From assembly GCA_019426215.1 (NCBI GenBank), contig CM033401.1:18791134-18855133 (forward strand): a stretch of DNA of 64,000 bases. Direction: 5' to 3'. Origin of the DNA: Buddleja alternifolia (taxonomy: Eukaryota > Streptophyta > Magnoliopsida > Lamiales > Scrophulariaceae). The translations under genes were made by a program, and so were the position numbers. Shown here piece by piece: positions 43,991 through 54,605 of the stretch (position 1 is its first letter; the number at the start of each line of letters is the position of its first letter). The notes beneath the pieces were generated by a model. It made no database searches, had not been told where the DNA came from, and was given only the letters and a program-made list of their open reading frames with translations.

Positions 43991-44120
43991 ACCTAGGCGC
44001 CGCACCACCCGTGCCCGAGCGCCACATTTCCCACGCCCTGGCATGGACTTAAGTCAGACGGTCAAATTCTCATTGCAGCTTACGGCGCCTAGGCGCCGTC
44101 ATACACGCGCCTAGGCGCCG
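43989..44120 (+). repeat. Palindrome array at the pol-ORF2 junction (element 4)
   Basis: Five copies of the motif, including the perfect 16-bp palindrome CGGCGCCTAGGCGCCG (44083-44098) and GCGCCTAGGCGC (44107-44118). The integrase deletion breakpoint coincides with its first CCTAGG. Confidence 0.88.
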
Positions 44121-44701
44121 CTTAGGTATAAATTTCAATTCAGTCAACATCTAGGTCAAAAAATCATCATCTTGCCTCCCCCACTTCAGATCTGCAATTT
44201 TCGGCCCATTCCCCGTCACTTTCCTCCGATTTTCCACCATGAACCGCCGTTTCTCCGCCGTGAACAGTCAACTGTCTCGCTCTCGCGGTGGTTTGGGGCT
44301 CCATTTCCCGTCGGCTTACAAGATTTTTTTCACCAAAGTGAGTGAATAGCTCGGCCATCCTATCATTTCCGCATATTTAAGCCGTGTGGGGCTATATTTT
44401 GGTATTGTATTCGTGATTTGTGTCGATTTGTGGCCGGATTTTGTTGATTATTTGTGGTCAGAGTTGAGTGTTGGGATTAAAAATCACCGATTTGGGCTTT
44501 TTGTGGTTTCTTTGTGCAAAATTTTGGGTGATTTCAGTTGGGCATAGCTTGTGGTACTTACTGCGTAGTTTAGTTTGCGGCATTTACGGATTCGGTTGTG
44601 ATTGTGGATTGTTTGTGGTAATTCGGGATTGGTTGAGGATTTAGTGCGCAAAATTTTGCCGTTACGCTGCCCATTTGTTGTTTGATTTAATTGTGTTAAA
44701 A
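44121..44701 (+). other. Spacer upstream of ORF2 in element 4
   Basis: No gene. It contains CAAAGTGAGTGAATAG near 44334-44349, resembling a 5' splice site, and GTGTGGGGCT; both have counterparts before ORF2 of element 5. The rest is rich in TTGTGGT-type sequence. Confidence 0.6.
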
Positions 44702-46000
44702 ATGCCTAAGCAAGCACAGTCAAAGGGGAAGAAGAAGGTAGGGGAGGGCTCTTCTAACACTCCCGAGCCCACCATCGAAGCACCTCCTCTTGCCGACCGG
44801 TTCTTACACCCGGATGTGGTCAAGATTTATCATGCCATTCAAGGTCGGATTCTTATGAAAGAGAAGCCCTTTGACATTCGAGGACGGGCTTCGATACAAG
44901 CACTTATTGATTTCCATCATCTCACAAGCTTCCATGGGCCACTTGAGCCTATTCGAGTCCCGTGGGTTCAAGAGTTTTACAGTGCCGGGGCGTTTTCGAG
45001 TATTGAGGGCAGGGTGGGCAACTACGTGGTTAAGGTTTACTTTTGAAATGTGACAGTAGACTTCGCAGCTAGGAATATCAGTGAGTGCCTTGGGATACCT
45101 ATCCCTCAGCATTACGAGTATCGGGCCGCTTACAGAACCGACGAGAATTTCACCGTGCCATTGGACGACATTCTTGAGGTGATTGCTATACCCGGCACGA
45201 CATGGCCGGAACGGGATGCCCACTTGCCCCGTCGCTTTCTACGTCCCGAGGCTGCATTCTGGCTCGATTTCATCCGATTCAATCTTATTCCAAGCGGGAA
45301 CCTTTCTGAGGCGAACAGAGAGAGGTGTTTGCTCATCTTCTCCATCATGACCCGGAAGAGGATTGATTTTGCGGGGTTGATTCACTGGACGCTACTTGGG
45401 CACATTAGGAAGTTAGGCATCAAGTTGACCTCGTTGATCCACCCAACAGAGCAAAAGAGGAAGCGTGGGGAATCTACTATCACAAAGAAGAACCATATGA
45501 TGTTCCCCTTGCTGATTACAGCCCTCTGCTCGACTGCCAAGGTTGAGGTCTTCTCGACCGAGGGTACTAAGCGGGACGGCAAGCCCTTCTCATTTCTCGA
45601 TGCCGAGGCCTCTGCTCCCCCGACTTCCTCCACTAGGCCTGACCCTCAGTCTTCTTCTACTCGGAAGATCGGATCCAGCTATACCTCCACGCTTGATATG
45701 GAATCTTTACGGGGCGTGATGGATCAGATGCGTGTACATTTTGATCAGCGGATGAGCCGTTTTGAGGACATGATCGGAGCCAGCTATGCTTACACCCGTC
45801 AAGTGGCAATGGCTCAGGATGCTTTTGTGGGACGTGGTCCTTTTGTGTATCCCGACCCTCTGGACTTTCCTCCCTACTCCGACCCTCTTTCCGATGATAT
45901 GATAGATGTGGACGATTTAGTGGGGAGAGCAGCTGATGGGCCAGCACCGGGCGGTGGGGGTGATGATGATGATGAGTTGAACGCCTTATTTTGCGATTAG
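44702..46000 (+). pseudogene. ORF2 of element 4 (putative plant transposon protein domain)
   Basis: An ORF of about 430 codons from ATG 44702 (MPKQAQSKGKKK) to TAG at 45998-46000, broken only by a TGA at 45044-45046 in the same frame. It has a basic N-terminus, then FDIRGRASIQALIDFHHLTSFHGP, VRVPWVQEFY-like sequence, and the TWPERDAHLPRRFLRPEAAFWLDFI and NRERCLLIFSIMTRKRIDFAGLIH segments, matching the domain named putative plant transposon protein, found in the downstream ORF of Athila elements. The C-terminal part is Ser/Pro-rich with an acidic end (GGDDDDELNALF). The role is unknown; it occupies the position of the env-like ORF, but I see no clear membrane segment. Confidence 0.82.
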
Positions 46001-47672
46001 GCTTGTTTTGTTCTATTTCCTATTTTAGTTGTTAGATGTCTATTTTTGGTTTTTATTTGTGGATGTTGTTTTAAGTATGTTTAGCCTTTTATATATTTGA
46101 TGCATGCTCGGTTATTTGTTGATGTATATTGTGTTGCATGTTGCGTTTATCGAATATATGCTATGCTTACCCGTGTCGTATGGCAAGCACATTTTTATTT
46201 GTAGTGGATACCCACTTGTGAGACTCTCTTTCGCCCGAGTAGCTGTTGCCAAACTTTGGACTGACTCTGATTGGACAACTTGTGTTTGCTTTTCAGCACC
46301 CCATATGGTGACGTGTACTCTCCTCTTATATTTCGAACATTGGGGACAATGTTCCTTCCAAGTTTGGGGGGGGAGGGGGGTCAAATTGATCCGCTATTGT
46401 CATGTTTATTTATGCTCTATATTTTTTCTGTCCAAGTTTGGGGGGGGAAGGCTATACCTCTACATGTGATAGTGTGTACATTTTAAGCATCTTAAAAAAA
46501 AAATTTGGTAGGATTGTAAACCCTTCAATTAATGCATTGAGATTGATTAAGTTAAATCAATGGCATGTTTTCTCTATCAATTTGGACTTTAATGAACTAT
46601 ACACATTATTTCCTTGCTCAAGGGACCCTAAACAAGATTAGATTGTCCTTAAGATGATTCACATGCACACATAAGTCGAGGGTAGAGGAGTTGAGTGGAC
46701 AACCATTTTGAAACACTTGAAGGCTTCTTCCCAGAAATATTAACTTAGATGTTTCACATGTGTTATGAGTTGAGAATGTTAATTTTGTATGCTTAACAAT
46801 AATGAAAGAGGTTGAACATTGGTATGATTGCAAAAGTCAGGCTTAATAGATACTGGGGGTGAAGCGCACCATGCCTAGAATATTGTACTATTAAGCTAAT
46901 TTGAGCTAAGCTCAAGCTAATGAAAGTGTAAAAGGAATAAGGACCTAGTTTGGTTTTTTGGCCTTTGGCACTCGAGTGATTAAGCCCTTAGGAGTGTCTC
47001 TACACTTAATACCCTAAAATCGTCTGGCTTGGGAGTTATTGGCTCAAAGCTCGTTACAAGGGTGTCATAGAAAGCCTAAGAGAACCGAACATTGCACATG
47101 GTCTAACCTCTAATGTTTTGAGTTAAAAGTTGCATAAGTTAAAGCCTAAAGTGGATAAAATGATGAAATTTTAAGTGGCTATGAAGTTTTCTTCAATTCT
47201 CGTGCCGTGTGACTAATCGAAAGTCGATAAGATATGGGATTAATGCTTGAAAAGTGGTAAGAATGCCACTCGATTATAATACCTTTGATTTATTACACTA
47301 CACCCTTAAGATGGTCTTTTCGAGGTTAAGGTGTAACATAAGCAAGTATGTGACTTGTATATATATATATATGTAATTTTGAGTTTAAACAGATGAATTC
47401 ATGCCATTGCTTTATTATTAATCATTTTGATTTGCGTTATTTGAGTGTGGTTAAAAATCCTTCGATTTTGTGGGTATATCGTATGCAAACCCTCACGAGA
47501 CTATAACTCGTCCTTTAAGGTAACTCAAGGGTTTAAAGGCTTGTTGCACACGCTAAGTGCAACCGTTTACTCCACGAAAGCGAGTTAGTTAGTAGTTTTC
47601 TTTTCGTTTCTCCCTTGTTTGATGATGTGTCCATATCCTAGAACTCTAATTGCTCGAGGTCGAGCAATTGAT
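46001..47672 (+). other. 3' spacer of element 4 with G-rich tracts
   Basis: No gene is supported. Two polypurine-like tracts, AAGTTTGGGGGGGGAGGGG (from about 46360) and AAGTTTGGGGGGGGAAGG (from about 46434), lie far upstream of the real one at the LTR. The first follows GGGGACAATGTTC, a phrase also found before the corresponding tract of element 5. A TA microsatellite lies near 47358-47372. Confidence 0.65.
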
Positions 47673-47684
47673 AAGTTTGGTGGT
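47673..47684 (+). promoter_or_regulatory. Polypurine tract of element 4
   Basis: AAGTTTGGTGGT directly precedes the LTR start TGATAAG, in the usual Athila arrangement after a CTCGAGGTCGAGCAAT phrase. Confidence 0.75.
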
Positions 47685-47861
47685 TGATAAGAGGCCTTTT
47701 TACGTGTTTTTAAACCCATAATGCTTATGCTTTGAAGTCATTTACCACCTAAATCATGCCGCAGTTGCGTTTAATCGGGGTGTTAAGTGATTTCAGGTGA
47801 TAAACAAGAGCACACAAAGAAAAGGGTGAAAAATGATGTATAACAAGAGTTCAAGCCTATT

Positions 47862-48095
47862 GACCACGCCCAGGCGCCAGTATGACCACGCCCAGGCACC
47901 GGACAAGAAGCAAGCAAGTGCAGCATCCTGTTGACCACGCCTAGGCGCCGTTTTACCCGCGCCTAGGAGCTATCCTGTCCGTGCCTGAGCGCCGTTGTCA
48001 CCACGCCTGGGCGCTGCCAGACTTATCCCCCAAGAAAAGTACACCACGTAGGCCGCGCCTAGGCACCGTCCAGTCCACGCGTAGGCGCCGGCGTA
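47862..48095 (+). repeat. GCCYAGGCGCC motif array in the U3 of element 4
   Basis: Eight variants within 234 bp, for example ACGCCCAGGCGCC, ACGCCTAGGCGCCG, GTGCCTGAGCGCC and ACGCCTGGGCGC, spaced 20-40 bp. The array ends about 15 bp before the TATA box. Confidence 0.88.
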
Positions 48096-48110
48096 ACCGT
48101 TTTCCAAGTG

Positions 48111-48117
48111 TATATAA
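48111..48117 (+). promoter_or_regulatory. TATA box in the 3' LTR of element 4
   Basis: TATATAA follows directly after the motif array; in the 5' LTR it would drive element transcription. Confidence 0.65.
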
Positions 48118-48965
48118 GCCAGATTTCAGCAATGAGAAGGGGTTCCAACTTGAAGATCCATCATCAATTCAACATAGGGAGTTTTAATAGCTTTCCATTT
48201 TCATTATTGTCCATGAATATGTATATGAATCCATCTATGTCCTTTATGCCATCAACTATGAGCTAAGCTTGTAAGACTAGGGCCATGTAAGGCCAAATTG
48301 TGATTTATGCTTATAATAGAGGATTGTTGAAGTGATTCTTATGTTGTTATGTGGTGTGAATTTGTGTTTTTGCTTGTTTGACATATGCTTGATCACCATA
48401 TGTTAGAATCTTATGCCTAGGTGAATATTTCGAGAGAAAATTGACTTAGGGTGCAATAAATTCACACCATAACCCGCAACCAATAAGGAATTGCCCTAGA
48501 CATAGGTAAAGATTCCCGGGTGAAGTCGTTCGATCTAAATCGAGTGAGCTGTAGTGCATTAATGCGTGTTTAGTGATTAGATTTCTGGGTAGATATACTT
48601 AGGAAACCATCATTCAATCATAGGAGTTTAGCACGAGACATCGGTTATTCTTTACCCTAGGAGCTTTCACCATAGCAACATAAGCGTAACCTTCAACGAG
48701 AGCCTTTATAAGTATAATTGAGCAATTTGGACCAAACATGTGCTTTAGTCTCCCTTTATAATTGGTCTTCAATCCTTCCTGTGTCTTCGTTCTTATCTTA
48801 CGCGTTTTACCTTCAATTTACCTTTACTTTAGTTGACCTTTTTCATTGTAAAATCATAAACTAAGCCAAGTCTCCGTGATTCGACAACCCAGACTTTTAG
48901 TCCACTTTTATTACTATAACGACTAATGCACTTGCTATTCAAGCACGTTAGCTTCTAACGTGTCA

Positions 48966-49613
48966 CTCTTCTTATGTGCAATGTGAATCACCTAAGAAAA
49001 TCAATTCTAGTCTAGAGTCTCCACGAGCAATTTCAAAGATATATATGTTTCATTAAATTCAAATTATTGCACTAAATCATGCCATTATTACAAGTTAATC
49101 AATCTTATAGCATCAATTGGAAGGACTAAAAATTTTTCATGCTAGATTTTTTTCAACATATAAGCATTTATCTCAAAAATTGACACTCCTCCCCCAAACT
49201 TAAGCTAAAACACATATCATGCATTCTTTAATACTTTCCTACCCCCAAACTTAACTCCAACATTGTCCCAAATGTTGCACAAGCTAAAACATGGAGATTG
49301 AAAAATAAAGAAAAAGAAAACAAATACTACCGACTAGGATGTTGAAAAGCAAACTTAAATTCCTCATGCGTGTTTTTCTGTGTAACTTCACTGAAAAAGC
49401 TACTATTCCAATGTCATTCCAACTCCAACAATTTAAAGAGATAGCTACTAATCATCACAAAACTCAAACCAAGCATGAAAATATCCAACATAATCAACAT
49501 AATTAATAATAAAAAAAATATAACATCCATAAACTCAAAAATAAATAAACAGAACATAAAAACTAAAATCCAACGAAAGAAATAAAACAAATAACTAGTA
49601 ATCTAGGCTGTCA
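48966..49613 (-). other. 3' spacer of element 5
   Basis: No gene. On the minus strand it has GGGACAATGTTGGAG followed by AAGTTTGGGGGTAGG (near 49250), and a second CTTAAGTTTGGGGGAGG (near 49195), the same arrangement as the spacer of element 4. Confidence 0.65.
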
Positions 49614-50850
49614 CTACTCATTAGCCTCAACATCATCATCATCCATATCCTTGTCCTCATCATCCTCCAAGTCATCCTCGTGAAACATATAAGCACCAAG
49701 AGTCGCAGTAGGAGCAAGAAGACGATGGAACTCTGGAACGGGGAAATAGGAATAAACAGGTCTCCCAGAAGATAGATCCATCTCTAGAGCTAGCTGCCTC
49801 TGGTACTGGCTCATCAGCTAGAAATTAGCCGTGGTCAACGACATCCCCATCAGGAAAGTGTTCTCCAGCGCAGTTATGCGGGTCTGTAGATGGTTCACAT
49901 TTCTCCTCATCTCAGTCATGGTAGTCGGTACTGGTGCAGCTGCTGCTGAACTCGAGCTCTGACCCTATGAAGTCTACGCCTTCTTCCCCCCGATGGGTGT
50001 CCTCGTCTTTTTAAAGTATTTGATTGGAATACCACCTTCCTCAGAGACGTCATCCTCATACTCTTGTACCTGAGCAGTCTTGAACAAGGCTATGATCAAG
50101 GATGGGAAGATAAACAAGGTCTTCTTCTTCTTTGCTGTCTTCACCTTCTTCTTTATCTTTTTCCCCTCATCCTTTCCAAATTTTAAAATCTGTCCACTCA
50201 AAGCATTGTGAATCAAGTTCACAAAGTTAATCTTCTTCTCCTATAAAATGGCATAGATTAATATAGCTTTATCTCTCGTCACCTCCGACTTGTTCATAGA
50301 CAGAAGGATGCAATGACGGATCAACTTATACTAAAATACCGCTACGAGTGTTAGATCTCCTCGGTGAAGATAACTTCCACCGGGGCTCCACTCAGATCCC
50401 TCTACAGTAATCCTCTACCGAACCACCTCCAAGTCCACCTGATACTGCCCCGAAGCCCCTATCATAGCAGTATACTCGCACTCGTCTGGTACTGTCAACC
50501 CCAAATTGTTCTGTATTTGCTCCGGCAAGATACAACTACAGTGCCTCGGACCCAAATCAGGTCCATATCCAAATATTCCTCCCTCTTATACATCTCAGTC
50601 GCGTGGGCATAGAACTTCTGTACCCAGTGTACAACTATCCTGTGTGGCTGACTACCTTAGACCGACCTATGATCGGGCACTCCTTAAGAATCGTCCTCGT
50701 ATTCAACTGCCTATAGATTCTCTGTACAATCAGGTTATCGAAACTGTAGTCCAACTGCTCAGTCAGACCCCTGAATATTTTTCGGCGTGGGGTTAGGGTT
50801 CCTAAAAGAACTGTCCACTACTCCTCCTCCTCTTGTCCTCACCATTTTTT
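49614..50850 (-). pseudogene. ORF2 remnant of element 5
   Basis: On the minus strand a start-like ATGGTGAGGACAAG lies near 50842. The best frames are 50222-49974 (MNLIHNALSGQILKFGKDEGKKIKKKVKTAKKKKTL in part, then FPSLIIALFKTAQVQEYEDDVSEEG), which aligns with the KKNHMMFPLLITALCSTAKVEVF part of ORF2 in element 4, and 49814-49614, the acidic C-terminus ending in DDDDVEANE. The first half is in broken frames. Confidence 0.7.
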
Positions 50851-51085
50851 TCAAAAATTAAAATTGAAATTTAACCTAAAATTCACTACTGTTTGCTTCT
50901 CAAATCACACCCACAATCAACCAAAACAATCACAAACTCCACAGCAATCCACAAACAGTCCCGACCGCAGAAATCAACAAAATATCCACAATTAACAAGC
51001 CCCACACAGCTTCAAAAAATAAAGTTTCAAGAGGGTTTAAGCTAATCACTCACTAGCAGAAACAAATTTTTGAAACTGTAGAACT

Positions 51086-51480
51086 CATGCTCGAACATTA
51101 TGTAAACCACGTTCGAACGTTGTGACAGGGGGCACAATTCTTCGACTGTTTCGGACGAAGATTGCTGCGTTTTCTGATAGAGATGGTGGTGGTGGCGATT
51201 TGATGTGATGATGGGGTTTTATTTTGGCAAAGATTGAGTTTTTAAAGGGTGAGTCTCTTGAATTTGAAAGGTTAGGGCTTTTGGGGTTCTGTTGACTGCG
51301 TCCAAATGTTTTGAAAATGAAGAGTCACTCCCAAAGTTTGAGTTTTTACAATTATTTTCTAAAATTGGGCTGCATGTTCGAACGTTGAAAATCCACACAT
51401 TCGGACTTTGAGTAACTGGATTACGCCTGAGCGTAAAAACGAACACGCTCGAACGTGGAGTAACTCATGGTTGAACGTTG
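51086..51480 (-). repeat. ACGTTCGAACGT motif array before ORF2 (element 5)
   Basis: Seven variants, including the perfect 12-bp palindrome ACGTTCGAACGT at 51109-51120. They lie between the pol end and ORF2, matching the site of the array in element 4. Confidence 0.86.
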
Positions 51481-51639
51481 AATTTAGTGAAAAAATTTAT
51501 TCTTTCAAAAATTATCACCCCACTCCAAACCATAAACTATATGATGTCATAACATGCTTAGGACTTGTATCTGGAAAAACACAAAAAAAAAAGAATCAAA
51601 AGACAAAAACAGCCAACTAAAACAAAATAAAAAGAAAAC

Positions 51640-52576
51640 TAAAACAAAAATTAAAATGTTTGGGTTGCCTCCCAAGAAACGCTTGTTTTGAGTCAATAGC
51701 TTGACTTTTCAAGTTGTTTTAAGGATGTTCACGATGTGGACTGTACGACTCGTCCACCTTCCTGTCAATTTCTGGAATAAGCTGAGTTCTAATACTAGTC
51801 GCTGGTAATGATCTTGCAGTATCAATCAGACAATCCCTCAACAATTTCTTTTTAAATTCTTTGTAACTCATTTCTCGAGGATCATCTGAAGACTGTACCT
51901 GCAGCCTCTCAACACTCAAAGAATTAACTGTATCTAATTGCAAATAATTCAAATAAACATATAAATGACGTTTTTTTAACGCATTAAGATTTATTCTTTT
52001 TTGTCCTATTTACTTTATCAAGTATGGCCTTACCAGTGGCTAGGAAAGGTTTTCCTAGGATCAGAGGTGTGTATAGAAATCGTCCTTTTTGCCAATCACA
52101 AAATCTACTGGGAAGTGATACTTGTCAATCTTTACCAGTCATCCTCAATAACTCCCTTCAAGTGTTTGAAGGACTCGTCTTCAAGTTTGAAAAAACCTAT
52201 CTGATGGAATCAATCCACCAAATCCCAACTTTTTGAACCATGTGTAAGGAAGTAGATTATATCTGCTTTCCTCATCCAGAATGACACGATTCAATTTTGT
52301 TTCTCCTATAGTGCATGAGATAGATAAGGATTCTGAATCTTTATACTACATTGACAGTTTTTTGATTGTAATTACCGGGCAAACTTCCTTTGGATAGCCT
52401 GTGTTCACTTCTTTCCAAGATTGTTTGTTCATCAGAATGTCTCTTGACAGCTTTAAAATACACTGCATCTGTAAAATAGACTCGATAAGGGGTTTGTTGA
52501 CCTTCACCTTCCGTAATTTGTCCAAGATTTGATCAAATTTACTCCTGTCTCTTTCTAGGGCTAACGGGAATGGCAA
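51640..52576 (-). pseudogene. pol (PR): Protease remnant and pol 3' end of element 5
   Basis: On the minus strand 52576-52346 reads RSKFDQILDKLRKVKVNKPLIESILQM and the following LSRDILMNKQSW, the segment preceding protease in Athila. Then come LDEESRYNLLPYTWFKKLGFG, in which the active-site DSG is lost, and a broken second half (KAILDKVN). Frame 51952-51719 continues with no RT. The phrase CGTTTCTTGGGAGGCAACCCA near 51680-51660, usual just after the pol end in such elements, follows at once, so RT to integrase were deleted. Confidence 0.72.
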
Positions 52577-52636
52577 ATGAAACTTTTGAGTTGGACAAAA
52601 AGTGGAAACAGAATATCGGAACTAAGACTAACTGCA

Positions 52637-52765
52637 CAGGACATCCGTACGTTAGGAGTCGCCACGTTCGAACGTCCTGATTGAAAGTTCGGATGTCAAT
52701 AGTGGCTCATTGATTTTCAACTTATTCACGCACGCTCGACGTTGAGTGTGGTACGTTCAGACGTT
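52637..52765 (-). repeat. ACGTTCGAACGT motif array in the gag-protease linker (element 5)
   Basis: Five variants, including CACGTTCGAACGTCC and TACGTTCAGACGTTAG, at the linker site that corresponds to the array of element 4. Confidence 0.83.
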
Positions 52766-53261
52766 AGTAACTGGGCGTGAATTTCTGGATTTTCTACTAA
52801 TTCTTCTTCCCTTTCCTCCAGTGTCGTGACACTGTACGATTGTTCCTCTACTTCTTTTTCGTACTTTGTTGATACTTCCTCAGGGGCATCTACAGATCCA
52901 CTCTCAATTTGGATCCTTATTTCTCTCAACCCTTGATAGAATTCCCTCATTGACTTCTGGAAATCCCCATAAGTAAAATTGGGTTTTGGATCGGGAACAA
53001 GGTTCTGTATCGTATTCTGTTGCAGACTAACATCAGCTATCACCAGCATGGTAATTGGCATAGGTGAATCAATCATGGGTGAATCATCCCAAGGACGTGG
53101 TGGAACTACTAACGGTTTCATATCTCGGATAGTGTTTTGTAACCAGATGGTTTTTTTTAGCGGTGAACTGTGAAATTTGCTGCCATTCTTAGAATCCAGA
53201 AAATTAAAGAAGAAAAAGAAATTAGACTTGCAATTAAATGAAAAACTAAAATAAACAAATC
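52726..53261 (-). pseudogene. gag: Gag N-terminal region and linker of element 5
   Basis: The minus frame within 53352-52726 gives, after the leader, KPLVVPPRPWDDSPMIDSP, NFTYGDFQKSMREFYQGLREI and an acidic linker (EVSTKYEKEVEEQSYSVTTLEEREEELVE). The body of the gag domain seen in element 4 (LWYKSLPPQSI-type) is not found, so gag is truncated. The first codons of the longest open frame (53352-53262) are LTR and primer-binding site. Confidence 0.6.
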
Positions 53262-53280
53262 CCTGGAAACGGCCCAAAAA
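53262..53280 (-). promoter_or_regulatory. Degenerate primer-binding site of element 5
   Basis: On the minus strand TTTGGGCCGTTTCCAGGGA aligns with the Athila primer-binding site of element 4 with several changes, followed by the same TTTGTTTATTTTAGTTTTT phrase. Confidence 0.78.
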
Positions 53281-53282
53281 CC

Positions 53283-54605
53283 TGATGCACGAAAACCCAA
53301 TCGTGTATTTAACAGAAAGATGACTGATCGTGTGTAGTAATAAAGTAGACAATTAAGTCCGGGATGTCGAACCTACAAAGATTTGTATTCTAGTTTTACG
53401 AGAATTAACACAAGTATAAAATCAAAACTTTCACAAACAAAACAAGAAATATAATTGAATAGGAATTAAATATGATGACTAGAACAATAGTGAGAAAGGC
53501 GATTAAGACTCACACGTCAGGACAGATTTACTTGCTTCATATATGATTTTTATTTCTTCAAGTTATTAGACTACACTTCTATGGTGGAAAATTCCTTAAG
53601 ATTATTATCATGCGGATCCCTCGCTCATGATAACCTATACTAGATTGGGTGTAGTAATCTCTCTTGCATGCATTAAACACTAGATTTCCCCCAGATTAAT
53701 TCAGATTCTTCCAAATAAATTTGGTTAACAACATCCAGAATATGTAGCTATCACTTACATCAATTGACTTAGAAGATATTATGATTTCTTCTGCACCCTA
53801 ATTTACTTTATCCCGAATAGATAAACTAGGCAATAATTCAACACATGGTAGCTAATTATATGAAGATGATAAAAGCACCAAAATCATAATACATAGCAAT
53901 CATAGAATTAACTTGAATCAGACAACTATCATATATTCAAGATCAATCCGGCCTTGTATGGTCTTGATCTAAGAAATTAGTTCATAATTATAAAAGAAAA
54001 GACACAAAGAAAAAGATAAATATTCATAGCCAAATCTAGATCTAAGAAACTCCCTTGTATAGATGATTATCTCCTTCCTTCTTCTTATTTTTCAAAACTA
54101 TGTAATCTTGATTCAAGAGTTACCAAGAATAAATCTAAACTAAACTTAAACCTAAACTAAACTAAGCGTGTATTTTCTACCTACTGAAAAGCTGCTCTCT
54201 CTTTCATTCCCTGCATCTTGTATTTATAGGAATAGTGTTAGAAGAGTCCGTTTAGGTTTAGAAGTGGAAATTTCCAAAACTATTCTGCCGACATCAACGT
54301 TCGAACATTCTTCACCTGGCGTCCCTGCGTAAGCCTCTCTCACGTTCGTGCGTAAACTTCCCAATGTCTGAATGTTGAGATCATCACGTCCGGACGTAAC
54401 ACTTCTGACGTTCATACGTTGAACTTGATTCTTCAGTTCTCCACTGGATACACACTTTATTCTCCCATTTTCCTCAATTGTGATGATTTATACCTGACTT
54501 CAAATATCAAACTTATTACATGCATTTGTGGCGTAAATTAATCATAATCGAGCTTAAAACCATATGAAATCAAGGTATCTAATTACTTAAATCTCAACCC
54601 TATCA
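53283..54605 (-). repeat. 5' LTR of element 5 (1323 bp)
   Basis: On the minus strand it starts TGATAGGGTTGAG and ends TTTTCGTGCATCA. Its U3 holds a motif array (54293-54423) directly upstream of a TATA box (CTATAAATA, 54221-54229). Confidence 0.75.
54293..54423 (-). repeat. ACGTTCGAACGT motif array in the U3 of element 5
   Basis: Six variants, including the perfect palindrome ACGTCCGGACGT at 54386-54397, in which both halves have changed relative to ACGTTCGAACGT. The array lies about 65 bp upstream of the TATA box on the minus strand. Confidence 0.86.

Larger units (their letters stand above)
37191..48965 (+). mobile_element. Element 4, Athila-type Ty3/gypsy (plus strand)
   Basis: Order: 5' LTR lacking its start, primer-binding site, gag, linker, protease, RT, [solo copia LTR], RNase H, [integrase deleted], ORF2, long spacer, polypurine tract and 3' LTR. 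The primer-binding site, the Gag and RT sequences and the additional ORF2 before the 3' LTR are typical of Athila. It cannot be autonomous: integrase is missing and the RT active site is changed. Confidence 0.9.
47685..48965 (+). repeat. 3' LTR of element 4 (1281 bp)
   Basis: It begins TGATAAGAGGCC and ends GCTTCTAACGTGTCA. It contains the palindrome array (47862-48095) directly upstream of the TATA box. It differs from the 5' LTR by scattered substitutions and by a deletion of about 100 bp near 48145. Confidence 0.85.
48966..54605 (-). mobile_element. Element 5, deleted Athila derivative (minus strand)
   Basis: On the minus strand: 5' LTR (54605-53283), primer-binding site remnant, gag N-terminal region, linker, protease remnant, then directly the pol 3' end, spacer, ORF2 remnant and 3' spacer. 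RT, RNase H and integrase are absent. No 3' LTR is found; the element stops at 48965/48966 against the 3' LTR of element 4. It is a non-autonomous, decayed relative of element 4. Confidence 0.8.

Noticed and set aside
37191..54605. Plant pararetrovirus or true retrovirus origin of the Athila-like elements
   Set aside because: Paired LTRs, primer-binding site and Athila-type domain order explain them; ORF2 shows no clear envelope features.
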